Of a stretch of DNA of 64,000 nucleotides, positions 6,499-15,664 are shown piece after piece (within the stretch, counting starts at the first letter, position 1; every line of letters starts with the position of its first letter). The translations under genes and the position numbers were made by a program. The notes under the pieces are model-generated. The model was given only the letters and a program-made list of their open reading frames with translations. It made no database searches and was not told the origin of the DNA. Origin of the DNA: Desulfovibrio sp. (GTDB taxonomy: Bacteria; Desulfobacterota; Desulfovibrionia; Desulfovibrionales; Desulfovibrionaceae); the NCBI GenBank assembly GCA_017396005.1, contig JAFQNG010000077.1:54265-118264 (forward strand). The letters are read 5' to 3'.

Positions 6499-7176
6499 AT
6501 GCCTTCCACAGAAAGCCGCGACCTGCAGGAGGGCTTTGCCAGGCGGCTGCAGGAGCGTCGTGCAGCACTGCGTCTGCGCAAGGCAGAGCTGGCTGCGGCA
6601 GTGGGTGTAAGCCTGACTACCATACAGCAGTATGAAAACGGGCAGATGCCCAGGGGGGAATACGCCGTACGTCTGGCCCGTGTGCTGCACTGCTCGCTGG
6701 ACTGGCTGCTGGCAGGGCAGGGGCGCCCTGCCGCATCGGGCGATACAGCAGAGCAGGGCGGGCTGCTCATGGTACCCATGGTGGAGGCTCGGCTCTCAGC
6801 AGGCAGCGGCAGCTTTGAGACCAGCAGCGAAGTGCAGCGGCATTATGCCTTCCGGCAGGATTTTCTGCGCCGCAAGGGCAGGCCGTCGGCCATGGTGCTT
6901 TTGCGTGTTTCGGGCGATAGCATGCAGCCGCGCATACTGCATAATGATGTGGTGCTTATTGATCAGAGCCAGAACGAGCCAGTGCCCGGCCGCATCTATG
7001 CCGTGGGTGTGGAAGACATGGTGTATCTGAAAATAGTCAATGCCATGCCCGGCAGGCTCATTCTGAGCAGCTTCAACCCCGAATACCCGCCCATAGAGGC
7101 AGATACAGGTGAGCAGATGGCTGACCTGGTGCATATCATCGGCCGGGCTGTCTGGGTAGGGCGCGAGCTGGACTAG
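6499..7176 (+). CDS. LexA/CI-like prophage repressor (HTH_XRE + S24 peptidase)
   Basis: A 225-residue repressor. An N-terminal Xre helix-turn-helix (residues about 10-70: RLRKAELAAAVGVSLTTIQQ, YENGQ) is followed by an S24 domain with the Ser in GDSMQP and the catalytic Lys in the VYLKIV segment. Such proteins hold a prophage silent and are inactivated by self-cleavage after DNA damage. The start ATG follows AGGAGG by 6 bases; a longer frame from 6412 has no ribosome site and crosses the operator region. It faces the Mor-like gene divergently, so it probably controls both promoters. Its integrity suggests the element may still be regulated. Confidence 0.85.
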   Translation: MPSTESRDLQEGFARRLQERRAALRLRKAELAAAVGVSLTTIQQYENGQMPRGEYAVRLARVLHCSLDWLLAGQGRPAASGDTAEQGGLLMVPMVEARLSAGSGSFETSSEVQRHYAFRQDFLRRKGRPSAMVLLRVSGDSMQPRILHNDVVLIDQSQNEPVPGRIYAVGVEDMVYLKIVNAMPGRLILSSFNPEYPPIEADTGEQMADLVHIIGRAVWVGRELD

Positions 7177-7190
7177 AGCCTGTGAGCGTC

Positions 7191-7205
7191 TTGCAAGTTT
7201 TGCAA
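7191..7205. promoter_or_regulatory. TTGCAA-GTT-TTGCAA symmetric element
   Basis: Two self-complementary TTGCAA hexamers separated by 3 bases lie between the repressor and the diguanylate cyclase genes. It could be a regulator site or part of an attachment site; no matching copy was found at the other end of the prophage block. Confidence 0.25.
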
Positions 7206-7256
7206 AAGCGGCATATCTCTGTATTCGTTAAGCTCATATGCCCATAAGGTCTTGTG

Positions 7257-8228
7257 ATGCAAAAGCCTGACGATACATCTGCCGGGGGCTGCCAGGCCCT
7301 GCAGGCCGAGCTGGCTGCTCTGCGCCGTAAGCTGGCTTTTTATGAAGCCCTGGTGGAAGATTTGCCCATGCCTGTCTTTGCCAAGGACGAGCATTCCCGT
7401 TTTTGCCTTTTCAACAGGGCGTATGAGAAGTTTTTCGGGGCACGGCGTGAAGACATGCTGGGGCGTACCGTGCTGGAGCTGGATTTTCTGAGCCCCGAAG
7501 AGCGTGAACGCTATCAGGCCGAAGATACGGCCCATGTGGGCGAAGTGGATGAAAAGCACTATCACGTCTCTTATGCAACACCGCAGGGTCTGCGGCATAC
7601 CCTGTACTGGACCAGGGGTATTGTTTCCTCCCTGGGTGAGATAGGCAGGGTGGGCGTCATCGTTGACATCAGCAAGGAGCGGCAGCTCAGGATCAAGCTG
7701 GCGCAGAAGATACGTGAGCTGCGTGACGCCAGGGCCGAGCTGCAGCAGCTTTGCCGTACGGATGCCCTGACCGGCCTGGCCAACCGCCGCCCGCTGGACG
7801 ATATGCTGGAAAAATGCGTGGCTATGGCCCGGCGGCACGGGCACCCCTTCAGCCTGCTCATGTTTGACCTGGATTTCTTCAAGCGTATCAATGACAGCTA
7901 CGGGCACGAACAGGGCGATAAAACACTGCAGGCCTGTGCTGCCGTACTGCGCGAAAACACCCGCCGTGAAGACCTGCCGGCCCGTGTCGGTGGCGAAGAA
8001 TTCTGCATACTTCTGCCCGGTACTGTGCTGGGGAATGCCCTCGGCATGGCCGAGCGCATTCGCCTGGCTGTCAGCCGCAACATCATCCTGCCCGGTGGCA
8101 GGGCTGTTACTGCCAGCCTGGGTGTGGCCCAGTATCAGGCAGACGAAAGCGCCGAAGACCTCCTGCGCCGTGCCGATGAGGCCCTGTACCGGGCCAAGGA
8201 GGGGGGGCGTAACCGTGTCTGCAGCTGA
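7257..8228 (+). CDS. PAS-GGDEF diguanylate cyclase
   Basis: A 323-residue cytoplasmic protein: a short coiled-coil-like N-terminus, a PAS domain (about residues 30-140, FYEALVEDLPMPVFAKDE...), and a GGDEF domain starting at DALTGLANRRPLDDML. The active site is GGEEF (residues about 245-249). Five residues before it is RRED, a complete RxxD inhibitory I-site. It should therefore make cyclic di-GMP from two GTP and be feedback controlled. No membrane segment is seen. AAGG lies 7 bases before the chosen ATG; a GTG one codon earlier is also possible. A large LapA-like adhesin, the kind of protein controlled by c-di-GMP, is encoded 2.3 kb downstream, though no direct link is shown. Confidence 0.9.
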   Translation: MQKPDDTSAGGCQALQAELAALRRKLAFYEALVEDLPMPVFAKDEHSRFCLFNRAYEKFFGARREDMLGRTVLELDFLSPEERERYQAEDTAHVGEVDEKHYHVSYATPQGLRHTLYWTRGIVSSLGEIGRVGVIVDISKERQLRIKLAQKIRELRDARAELQQLCRTDALTGLANRRPLDDMLEKCVAMARRHGHPFSLLMFDLDFFKRINDSYGHEQGDKTLQACAAVLRENTRREDLPARVGGEEFCILLPGTVLGNALGMAERIRLAVSRNIILPGGRAVTASLGVAQYQADESAEDLLRRADEALYRAKEGGRNRVCS

Positions 8229-8326
8229 CCCCTGGCTGTGCTTTCCCTGTCATGCCTGAACCTCATTTCCCCTGTTTTGCTGCAATCCGTGCGCCGTACG
8301 CACCCTGACCTCAGACGGAGCCCCTC

Positions 8327-10330
8327 ATGGAAACTTCCCTGCTGGCTGATATCGTAGCGCTTTTTCTGCTCTCCATTGTCGTTACGCTGGCCTGCAAGCG
8401 CTTCAGGCTGCCCACTACCGTGGGCTTTCTGCTCACCGGTGTGCTGTGCGGCCCGTCGCTGCTGGGCGTGGTGAACGACCATGAGACCATTGATCAGGTG
8501 GCAGAGCTGGGCGTGGCCATGCTGCTCTTCACCATTGGCATGGAGCTTTCAGGTGATGCCCTCAGCAGGCTCAAGCGGCCTGTCTTTCTGGGTGGCAGCC
8601 TGCAGATAGGGCTTACGGTACTGGCTGTGACAGGCATTTTTCTGCTGCAGGGCGTCAGCTGGCAGAAGGGCGTCTTCTGGGGTTGCCTGGCCGCGCTTTC
8701 CTCATCGGCCATTGTTCTGCGCATCATGCAGGAGCGCGGCAGCACCTGCACGCCCACGGGCCGCCTTTCACTGGCTATCCTGGTGTTCCAGGATATCATG
8801 ATAGCCCCCATGCTGCTGGCAGTGCCCCTGCTGGCAGGCACATTGCAGCTTTCTCTGCAGGATGCCCTGCTCAACTGCCTCTGGGTGGCTCTGTCGCTGG
8901 GTGCTGTGCTTCTGGCCGCGCATTTTGGTCTGGACCGCCTCATGGAGGCTGTCATGGGCTCGCGCAGCCGTGAGATACTGCTGCTGACCACGCTTGGCCT
9001 GTGTATGGGCATGGCCCTGCTCACCAGTGCCCTGGGTCTTTCTCTCTCGCTGGTGGCCTTTCTGGCCGGTCTGCTGCTGGCCCGCTCGCAGTACAGCATG
9101 AGCGTCATTTCAGGCATACTGCCCTATCGTGACGTGTTCATGAGCCTTTTCTTCATTTCTGTGGGCATGATGCTCAATGTGGGCTATCTGGGTGGGCATT
9201 TCTTCTACATTCTGCTCATGACAGGCCTTTTTGTCGTCATCAAGAGCCTGCTTTGCCTGCCGTCAGTGCTCATACAGGGCTACCCGCTGCGGGCGGCTGT
9301 GGTCACCTCGCTCTCACTGGCCCAGGTAGGGGAGTTTTCTTTTGTGCTGGCTGCCTCGGGCCTGAGCGCAGGCCTGCTGGGCATGGACGATTATCAGACC
9401 TTTCTGGCTGTCAGCGTGCTGACCATGATGCTCACACCCGGCCTCATGTCTGTGGCCCCCAGGCTGGCCGACCGTCTGGCCCTGCGCTGGGGCCGTGCCC
9501 CGCTGCCGGCTGCCGGCGAGGCCTGCGGCGGTGAATGTGCCCTGCAGGATCATCTCATCATCATCGGTTTCGGTATCAGCGGTCAGCATCTGGCCCATGT
9601 GGCCAGGGAATCGGGCATAACCTATACCATACTGGAGATGAACCCCGAGACTGTGCGCCGCTACCGCCACAGCGAGCCCATCACCCAGGGCGATGCCACG
9701 CAGCCTGTGGTATTGGAGCACCTGGGGGTGGACAGGGCGCGCGTCATGGCCATCATCATTTCTGACCCCTCGGCTGTGCGTGCCATCTGCCAGGAGGCAC
9801 GCGCCATGAATCCTGACCTGCATATTGTGGCCCGCACCCGCTTTGTCAGCGAGGTGGCCCCGCTCATCCGTCTGGGGGCCAGCGAGGTGGTGGCTGAAGA
9901 GTTTGAGACCTCCATCGAGGTTTTCAGCCGTGTGCTAACCCACTATCTCGCGCCCCGGCAGGATATTGAGGCCTATGCCGCGCGTATCCGCCAGAAGAAC
10001 TACCGCATGATACGCCATATGCGCAGAGAGGCCGGCTCGCTGGACGCCATGGCCAGCCGTCTGGCCGACATGGGCGTACAGGCCATGCGTCTTGAGGAGG
10101 CTTCGCCCCTCTGCGGCAGAACACTGGCGCAAAGCGGCCTGCGGCCCCGTTTTGACGTGACTGTAGTGGCCATTCAGCGCGGGGAGGCCATGACAGCCGC
10201 ACCCGGCCCGCATGATGCCCTGCAGGCTGGGGATATTGTCTATCTTTTTGGCAGAACATCGCGACTCTATGCCGTGCAGCCGTTCTTTTCCGGCCCGTTG
10301 AAGGAGGATGTCGGGGAGGTGCAGGCCTGA
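8327..10330 (+). CDS. Kef-type monovalent cation:proton antiporter (CPA2) with TrkA domains
   Basis: A 667-residue inner-membrane protein. Residues 1 to about 390 form some 12 hydrophobic segments of the Na+/H+ exchanger fold (LPTTVGFLLTGVLCGPS near the start is typical of KefB/KefC). A cytoplasmic TrkA-N domain with the nucleotide-binding GFGISG follows (about residues 408-525), then a TrkA-C domain (about 575-655). It should exchange K+ or Na+ for protons, gated by NAD(H) or a nucleotide. The ATG follows CGGAG. It stands alone between the cyclase and adhesin genes. The ion cannot be told from the sequence. Confidence 0.9.
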   Translation: METSLLADIVALFLLSIVVTLACKRFRLPTTVGFLLTGVLCGPSLLGVVNDHETIDQVAELGVAMLLFTIGMELSGDALSRLKRPVFLGGSLQIGLTVLAVTGIFLLQGVSWQKGVFWGCLAALSSSAIVLRIMQERGSTCTPTGRLSLAILVFQDIMIAPMLLAVPLLAGTLQLSLQDALLNCLWVALSLGAVLLAAHFGLDRLMEAVMGSRSREILLLTTLGLCMGMALLTSALGLSLSLVAFLAGLLLARSQYSMSVISGILPYRDVFMSLFFISVGMMLNVGYLGGHFFYILLMTGLFVVIKSLLCLPSVLIQGYPLRAAVVTSLSLAQVGEFSFVLAASGLSAGLLGMDDYQTFLAVSVLTMMLTPGLMSVAPRLADRLALRWGRAPLPAAGEACGGECALQDHLIIIGFGISGQHLAHVARESGITYTILEMNPETVRRYRHSEPITQGDATQPVVLEHLGVDRARVMAIIISDPSAVRAICQEARAMNPDLHIVARTRFVSEVAPLIRLGASEVVAEEFETSIEVFSRVLTHYLAPRQDIEAYAARIRQKNYRMIRHMRREAGSLDAMASRLADMGVQAMRLEEASPLCGRTLAQSGLRPRFDVTVVAIQRGEAMTAAPGPHDALQAGDIVYLFGRTSRLYAVQPFFSGPLKEDVGEVQA

Positions 10331-10354
10331 CGGGCTCAGGCACTGTCTCTGTTC

Positions 10355-10380
10355 TTGACATTTATCTGCTTTCAGATAAA
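10355..10380 (+). promoter_or_regulatory. promoter/operator candidate upstream of the adhesin gene
   Basis: A consensus -35 TTGACA (10355-10360) is followed at once by a perfect inverted repeat TTTATCTG-cttt-CAGATAAA (10361-10380) that would fill the spacer and overlap the -10. A regulator bound to the dyad would block or activate RNA polymerase. The leader to the adhesin start is about 170 bases. Confidence 0.4.
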
Positions 10381-10554
10381 ACTTTGTCATCCAACGCGTA
10401 CAGTCAGCGCTTTGTAGAATCCTGTCGGTCATAGGGGTTCGTCTGGAATGGCGTTTTTTTGCCGTTCTTTTCGTTTGCCCTGTGTTCCGGCAGTTTTTTT
10501 ATGCCCTTTCGCCAGCCCTGTGGCATGTTTTGATACAAAGCAGGAGAATGTACC

Positions 10555-13500
10555 GTGGCCGATATTACCCTTGCCCGTCCGGCAGCCCAGACCCGTCAGT
10601 CCGTCAGCAGCAGCGCCAATGACCGCTTTGTCTTTGGCTTCCCCACTGAAGAGGCTACCCTTGCCCGTCAGGGCGACCATCTTGTGCTGCAGTTTGAAGA
10701 CGGCGCCACCCTTGAGCTGACCAATTTTTACAATGCCCACAGCAAGGACAATATGCCTGACTTTGTTGTGGATGGTGTGCAGATTTCGGGTGAGGACTTT
10801 TTCACGGCCATGAACGAGCCTGACCTCATGCCCGCTGCCGGCCCCGGGGCTGGCGCGGCAGCGCGTTCGGCCCGGTATAACGAATACGGCACCAGCGACC
10901 TGGCTGACGGCATCAATCATCTGGAAGAGCTGGACTGGGGCATGGCCCTGGCGCTGGACCGCACCTTTGACGACAATGCCTGGGGCAGGGATCAGGGCGT
11001 CATCGACTATGGCGTGAACATCATCAGCGGTGAAAGCGAACGCCTGGAGCCTGATACCCCGGTTATCCCCGTGCCCGGCGGCCCCACCCCGCCTGCTGGC
11101 ATGAACGTGCCGCAGGACATCCTCAGGGTGCAGGAGGCTGACCTTGCCGAAAACAGCGGCACTGATGCGGCAGCAGACTCTGTCTTCATCACCGCGCCGG
11201 ATGGCCTTGCCTCCATCACTGTTGCGGGCACAAGCGTCTATGCTCATGGCAGTTTCACGGGCGGCAGCTTTGAGCTGACAGATGAGGCCACTGGCGACCC
11301 TCTGGGCACCCTGACCATCACCGGCTTCAATGCCGCCACCGGCGAACTGCGCTACAGCTTTGAACTGACCGGCAATACCCTGGAACACAGCAAGGGCAAC
11401 GGTGAAGACGCTGCCTGGCGCTTCCCCCTTGTGGCTACGGACAACGATGGCGACACCGCCCATGCGTATATCACCGTTGTGGTGGAAGATGATGTGCCCA
11501 CTGTGGAGGTGCGGCCTTCTGAAACTACCGAAGAGTCCCACAAGGCCGTGGTGGATATGGGCGCGGATGATGACGCCCCGGCGCAGGTGCTGGTTTACAG
11601 GGAAGACGGTTCGCAGCTCTTTGAATGGACAAATAAAAATCAAGAGTCTGTGACTGATCTCACGGAAATGGTGACAGGTGAGACCTGGACGCGCTCAGAC
11701 AATGCTATGTCTGTAACAGCCAATGCTGACGGCACATACGCCTTTGTGCTGGCTGACAGCGATGCGGGAGGCAAAACTGAGATAATTCGCGTCACTGCCA
11801 TTGATGCAGACGATGACGAAGCTCATGCCACACTTACCTTGAAGTCTGCTGCTGTCACCATCACCCCTGGTACTCCAGACAAGCCGGAAGACGATACGCC
11901 AAGCGGTACTGACCCTGAAAATCCGGGCAGCGACCCTGATCCTGCGGATCCCGCAGAGCCGACCAGGCCTGAACCCAACCCTCATGCGCATGTGCAGGCT
12001 GGTAATGCCCATATCGTTGTGGATGAAGGGGCACTGTCTGACGGCTCTTGGCAGCATACGGAACACGGCAGCACTGGTTCCGGCAGTTTTACGGTGAACG
12101 TGCATGGTGAAATCGGCGGTATCATTGAATTGCAGGATAGCGTCAATACGGTAAGCCTGACCATTCCCACTGACAGGAATGTGACTGAGATTACCCCACA
12201 GGGGAATACTGCAGTAAGCAGCAACGGTGTGGCCATTACCGTAACCGGTGCAACCCTGACCAGCAATGGCTGGCAGGTGAACTATACATATGAGCTTGAA
12301 GGCAATCAGACCCACGACAAAACTGCAGCCGATCAGATTGTCCAGGGCGCTATCGATATCAGGGTGACTGACGGTACAGGTGATGTGAGCACTGCCGAGC
12401 TGACTGTGGAAGTGCATGACGATGTACCCCTTGTCGCCTTGCAGGGCGATGAAGACCAGCAGACTGTGTCAGTGATTTTTGGGGCGGACAATGAAGCGTC
12501 CCCCTACCTGAAGATTGAAGTGTCGGAATCTGAGAACGGACCGGCCTGGTCGTGGACTGGTGGCGCTGACCTCAATCTGATGAAGGCCGGCGAAACTTGG
12601 AGCAGTGCAGGAAACAATGTCACTGTAACCATGCAGGAAGACGGCAGCTTCAAGTTCTCCATTGCTGCGGATGAAACAGGTGCTGCATTGACTGACAAGG
12701 TTATGCTGACCGTGCGCGGCACGGATGCAGATAACGATGTGCACTCGCAGTCCCTGACCCTCAAGGCGCCAACATTTATACCCGAAAAACCCGGTCCTGA
12801 CGGAGACGATAGCGATACCAGTCCTGAGAGCCCGGTAAAGACGATTACGCTGGACGAGAGTAACCTGCCGAACGGTACAACGCCTGATGCCAAATTGACA
12901 GGTGAGGATTCCTTTACTGTCGATCTCAACGGCGAAGCCGGTACTATCGATGTGGGTGGTGTTGCGATTACGATAGCTGAGGGTGATACCAAGTGGACAC
13001 CTGCGCAAAACCAGAATACGCAGATTTCTGTTTATGACGGCGCCGTGACTGTAACAGTGACAGATGCTGAAAAGTCTGATGACGGTCTGTGGACAGTACA
13101 TTACCAGTACAAACTTGATCATACTCTTGAGCATCAGAATACAGATGATTCGAATGATGTCATATCAGGCACGAGTATCCCCATCACAGTAACCGATGCT
13201 TCTGGAGATACTGCTGTCGGCAAACTGACTGTGGAAGTGCATGATGATGGGCCACAGATTCACGCTCTCAATCCCACTTGGGGCAGTGTTTCTGAAACCA
13301 GTACTGAGGTGATAAGCAAGCCTCTGAGTGATTTCTTTGGTATTGCATACGGCGCTGACAGAGACAATACGGATGCTGAATATTCGTTAAAAATTCTTGG
13401 TGATGAAAATACCAACTTAAATGCATTGTTACCTGACGGAAGTCGTGTACGGATTTCGTTGAAAGCAGATCCAGATGGTACGATACGAGGAGTAGCCGGA

Positions 13501-15597
13501 GAGAAAGATATCTTTACAGTCTCTCTTAATGATGGCAACGTGGATTTTGTTATGAGCGGTAAGGGGACCATCGACCATACGAATGGTGAATTTTCTCTGA
13601 AAGAATACCTTGGTATTGAGTTGACAGTCACTGATGGCGATGGTGATACAATAACAAAAACGACAGATATTGATTTGAGCATAGCTGATAGTGGAACGTC
13701 ATTGATTGCAAGCATTACTGATGTTGTCTTAGGTATAGAAAATAGTGAAAAGAATATTAGCAAGAAAGAAGGTCTTGATTTTACAGGTCACGCAAGAAAA
13801 GTTACTCAGGGTGATAGTACTGTAACAAAAGTTGATGACTTTGATGCAAATGGAATGTATGATGGTCAGGTCTCAGTGAAAGCTGGAATCATGACCGGTG
13901 TTCAGTATATAGATGGTGAACAGGTAGTAACTCAAAAAGGAACAATACAGACGAAAATTGCGGTTGGAGTAGGGGTTCTGCATGAGAAGGTATATAAAAA
14001 TACAGAAGTTAAGCCTGTTTATTCCGACTATACAGATGTAGAAGATCAAGGGTTGATAATAAAATATACAAATAATAGTCTGGAAAATGATGCAGGTAAT
14101 CATAGTAATGAACTGTCAGCAGGTAGTGCTGACAAAGGACTTTGTGAGTCTCTTATTTTTGATTTAACAGGCTTAGCGTATGGTGTGAGCATCAAGTTCG
14201 GTGCATTCTATAATAGTGCTGCAGGGGATTCTGTAGGTGAGACTGCTCTAGTTTCATTTTATAGGCGCACTGATACAGATGGATATGAACATATTCATAG
14301 TGAACTGTATACTAGTGATACGAAGAGTGGAATGATGAGTGGTGGTACTACAGGTATAGGGGACTATATCAGTAGTGGTTTTGACAGGGTTGTCATTACT
14401 GCTGTCGATAATGGGGATAACAGCGACTTCACCATTCAGGGCATTGATTTCGTCACTCTGCCTCCAGCGCTGGTGAAAACCACGGGTACAGTGAGTGCCG
14501 CATCTGCTGACGGTTTTGCTGAAGGGTATGAACATCCGATTTTTGATTACGCCAACGGTGAGACCCTGACGGTGCTGGTTGACAATGCTGAGTGTGATGC
14601 AACCCTGGAGATGGGAACGGGCAGTAATGGTTCAAGCATGCTTATAGGCAAGCTGGACGGCGGGACTGAACTCTTTTCAGCTGTCCTGGAAGCTGACGGC
14701 GAATGGACATTCAGCCTGCATAAAGATTTTCAGGTCAAAGACGCAACTGGAGTAAAGGACTTTGAGCTCAAGTTTGCAACTCAGGGCGCAGACGACAGTC
14801 AAAAAGTTGTTACTTCCGTTACTATAGATACCAATCTTGACGATACTGTTCTCGGCGATGCAGGTGTTGATGTTCTTGTTGGCGGAAGTTCAGACAACAT
14901 ACTTGTCGGCCTGGAAGGCGATGATACTTTGTATGGCCTGGAAGGTAATGATTTTCTTTTCGGTGATGGAGATAAGGGTGAAATTGTAAAATACGATTAC
15001 GATGGTATAAGAGAAGGCATTGCAGACGGTACATTGACTCCTGAGAATTTTGAAAAAGAAGGCGGCGGTGATGACATCCTCTATGGCATGGACGGCGATG
15101 ACATGCTCTTTGGTGGCGGAGGGGATGATTATCTGCTTGGTCGCGAAGGAAATGATTATCTTTTTGGCGGCAGTGGAAGCGATATAGCTGTCTATGACAA
15201 AAATGACTTTATGATACAGGGTGGCGAAGGTATTGACTTTATGGTATCTGGAGATACCGCGTTGACGCTGGAGTCTTTCCTGGGCATAGGCAAATCTGAA
15301 GATAAGCCGCAGGTTTCAGGCATAGAAGTGCTTATTAAAGGACAAAATGCATTGAGCCTGACCAATATGGATCAACTGGCCAGCGAGTATGGCATTACGG
15401 TTGGCACGACTGACCAGGGGGCACATACGCTTACGCTGGATATGACCAAGTGGGAAGCACAAGAGGATGGCACATTTACCTTCTCGGCTGGTTCAGAGCT
15501 TGCTCTCACGCTGGAAACGAATCTGACCCCGGTCGAAAATTCGGAAAGCAGCGATACCCAGCAACAACAATTTATCCTGGAAAACAGCCAGGGCTAA
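10555..15597 (+). CDS. large RTX/VCBS adhesin, type I secreted, LapA-like
   Basis: A 1680-residue surface protein starting at GTG 10555 (AGGAG 8 bases upstream). Residues 1-125 have no Sec signal and resemble the retention module of LapA-type adhesins; PAAG at residues 93-96 sits where LapG-type proteases cut a di-alanine site. Three bacterial Ig/VCBS-like repeats follow (about 190-320, 476-630, 762-905), each ending near a D-D-x-P motif. Residues about 1426-1546 contain Ca2+-binding RTX nonapeptides (GLEGDDTLYG, GGGGDDYLLG and similar), followed by a C-terminal type I secretion region. Role: cell-surface attachment and biofilm, with c-di-GMP-controlled release if a LapD/LapG pair exists (inference; none is in the window). 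Codon use and AT content rise sharply from about 13260 onward, suggesting mosaic origin. Confidence 0.85.
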   Translation: MADITLARPAAQTRQSVSSSANDRFVFGFPTEEATLARQGDHLVLQFEDGATLELTNFYNAHSKDNMPDFVVDGVQISGEDFFTAMNEPDLMPAAGPGAGAAARSARYNEYGTSDLADGINHLEELDWGMALALDRTFDDNAWGRDQGVIDYGVNIISGESERLEPDTPVIPVPGGPTPPAGMNVPQDILRVQEADLAENSGTDAAADSVFITAPDGLASITVAGTSVYAHGSFTGGSFELTDEATGDPLGTLTITGFNAATGELRYSFELTGNTLEHSKGNGEDAAWRFPLVATDNDGDTAHAYITVVVEDDVPTVEVRPSETTEESHKAVVDMGADDDAPAQVLVYREDGSQLFEWTNKNQESVTDLTEMVTGETWTRSDNAMSVTANADGTYAFVLADSDAGGKTEIIRVTAIDADDDEAHATLTLKSAAVTITPGTPDKPEDDTPSGTDPENPGSDPDPADPAEPTRPEPNPHAHVQAGNAHIVVDEGALSDGSWQHTEHGSTGSGSFTVNVHGEIGGIIELQDSVNTVSLTIPTDRNVTEITPQGNTAVSSNGVAITVTGATLTSNGWQVNYTYELEGNQTHDKTAADQIVQGAIDIRVTDGTGDVSTAELTVEVHDDVPLVALQGDEDQQTVSVIFGADNEASPYLKIEVSESENGPAWSWTGGADLNLMKAGETWSSAGNNVTVTMQEDGSFKFSIAADETGAALTDKVMLTVRGTDADNDVHSQSLTLKAPTFIPEKPGPDGDDSDTSPESPVKTITLDESNLPNGTTPDAKLTGEDSFTVDLNGEAGTIDVGGVAITIAEGDTKWTPAQNQNTQISVYDGAVTVTVTDAEKSDDGLWTVHYQYKLDHTLEHQNTDDSNDVISGTSIPITVTDASGDTAVGKLTVEVHDDGPQIHALNPTWGSVSETSTEVISKPLSDFFGIAYGADRDNTDAEYSLKILGDENTNLNALLPDGSRVRISLKADPDGTIRGVAGEKDIFTVSLNDGNVDFVMSGKGTIDHTNGEFSLKEYLGIELTVTDGDGDTITKTTDIDLSIADSGTSLIASITDVVLGIENSEKNISKKEGLDFTGHARKVTQGDSTVTKVDDFDANGMYDGQVSVKAGIMTGVQYIDGEQVVTQKGTIQTKIAVGVGVLHEKVYKNTEVKPVYSDYTDVEDQGLIIKYTNNSLENDAGNHSNELSAGSADKGLCESLIFDLTGLAYGVSIKFGAFYNSAAGDSVGETALVSFYRRTDTDGYEHIHSELYTSDTKSGMMSGGTTGIGDYISSGFDRVVITAVDNGDNSDFTIQGIDFVTLPPALVKTTGTVSAASADGFAEGYEHPIFDYANGETLTVLVDNAECDATLEMGTGSNGSSMLIGKLDGGTELFSAVLEADGEWTFSLHKDFQVKDATGVKDFELKFATQGADDSQKVVTSVTIDTNLDDTVLGDAGVDVLVGGSSDNILVGLEGDDTLYGLEGNDFLFGDGDKGEIVKYDYDGIREGIADGTLTPENFEKEGGGDDILYGMDGDDMLFGGGGDDYLLGREGNDYLFGGSGSDIAVYDKNDFMIQGGEGIDFMVSGDTALTLESFLGIGKSEDKPQVSGIEVLIKGQNALSLTNMDQLASEYGITVGTTDQGAHTLTLDMTKWEAQEDGTFTFSAGSELALTLETNLTPVENSESSDTQQQQFILENSQG

Positions 15598-15609
15598 CAA
15601 CAACACACA

Positions 15610-15636
15610 GGGGCGGCCAGGGCCGCCCCTTTTCTT
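15610..15636 (+). terminator. rho-independent terminator after the adhesin gene
   Basis: GC-only stem GGGGCGGCC / GGCCGCCCC with a 2-base loop followed by TTTTCTT, 12 bases after the adhesin stop. Confidence 0.85.
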
Positions 15637-15664
15637 CCCCCTCCACGTCAGTCTTGGGAGCGCC

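Larger units (their letters stand above)
1300..7176. mobile_element. prophage remnant or phage-satellite-like element
   Basis: The block contains an integrase, a short phage-type unknown gene, a holin-like gene overlapping a GH108 lysozyme gene, a Mor-type activator and, divergent from it, an S24 repressor. No portal, capsid, terminase large subunit or tail gene is present, so it cannot make a particle alone. It is either a decayed prophage or a small satellite. Neighbours outside (nucleotidyltransferase, diguanylate cyclase) look chromosomal. I found no tRNA gene or convincing att repeat, so the boundaries are the outermost phage-type genes. Confidence 0.6.

Noticed and set aside
1300-7176. 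tRNA gene or att repeats at the prophage borders
   Set aside because: No tRNA-like sequence was seen at either end, and the only long direct repeat in the block belongs to the internal cargo module.
14830-15190. Short tandem repeats that could suggest a CRISPR or minisatellite
   Set aside because: They are the in-frame GGxGxDxLx nonapeptides of the RTX domain. Spacing is nine codons and the repeats diverge at synonymous positions.
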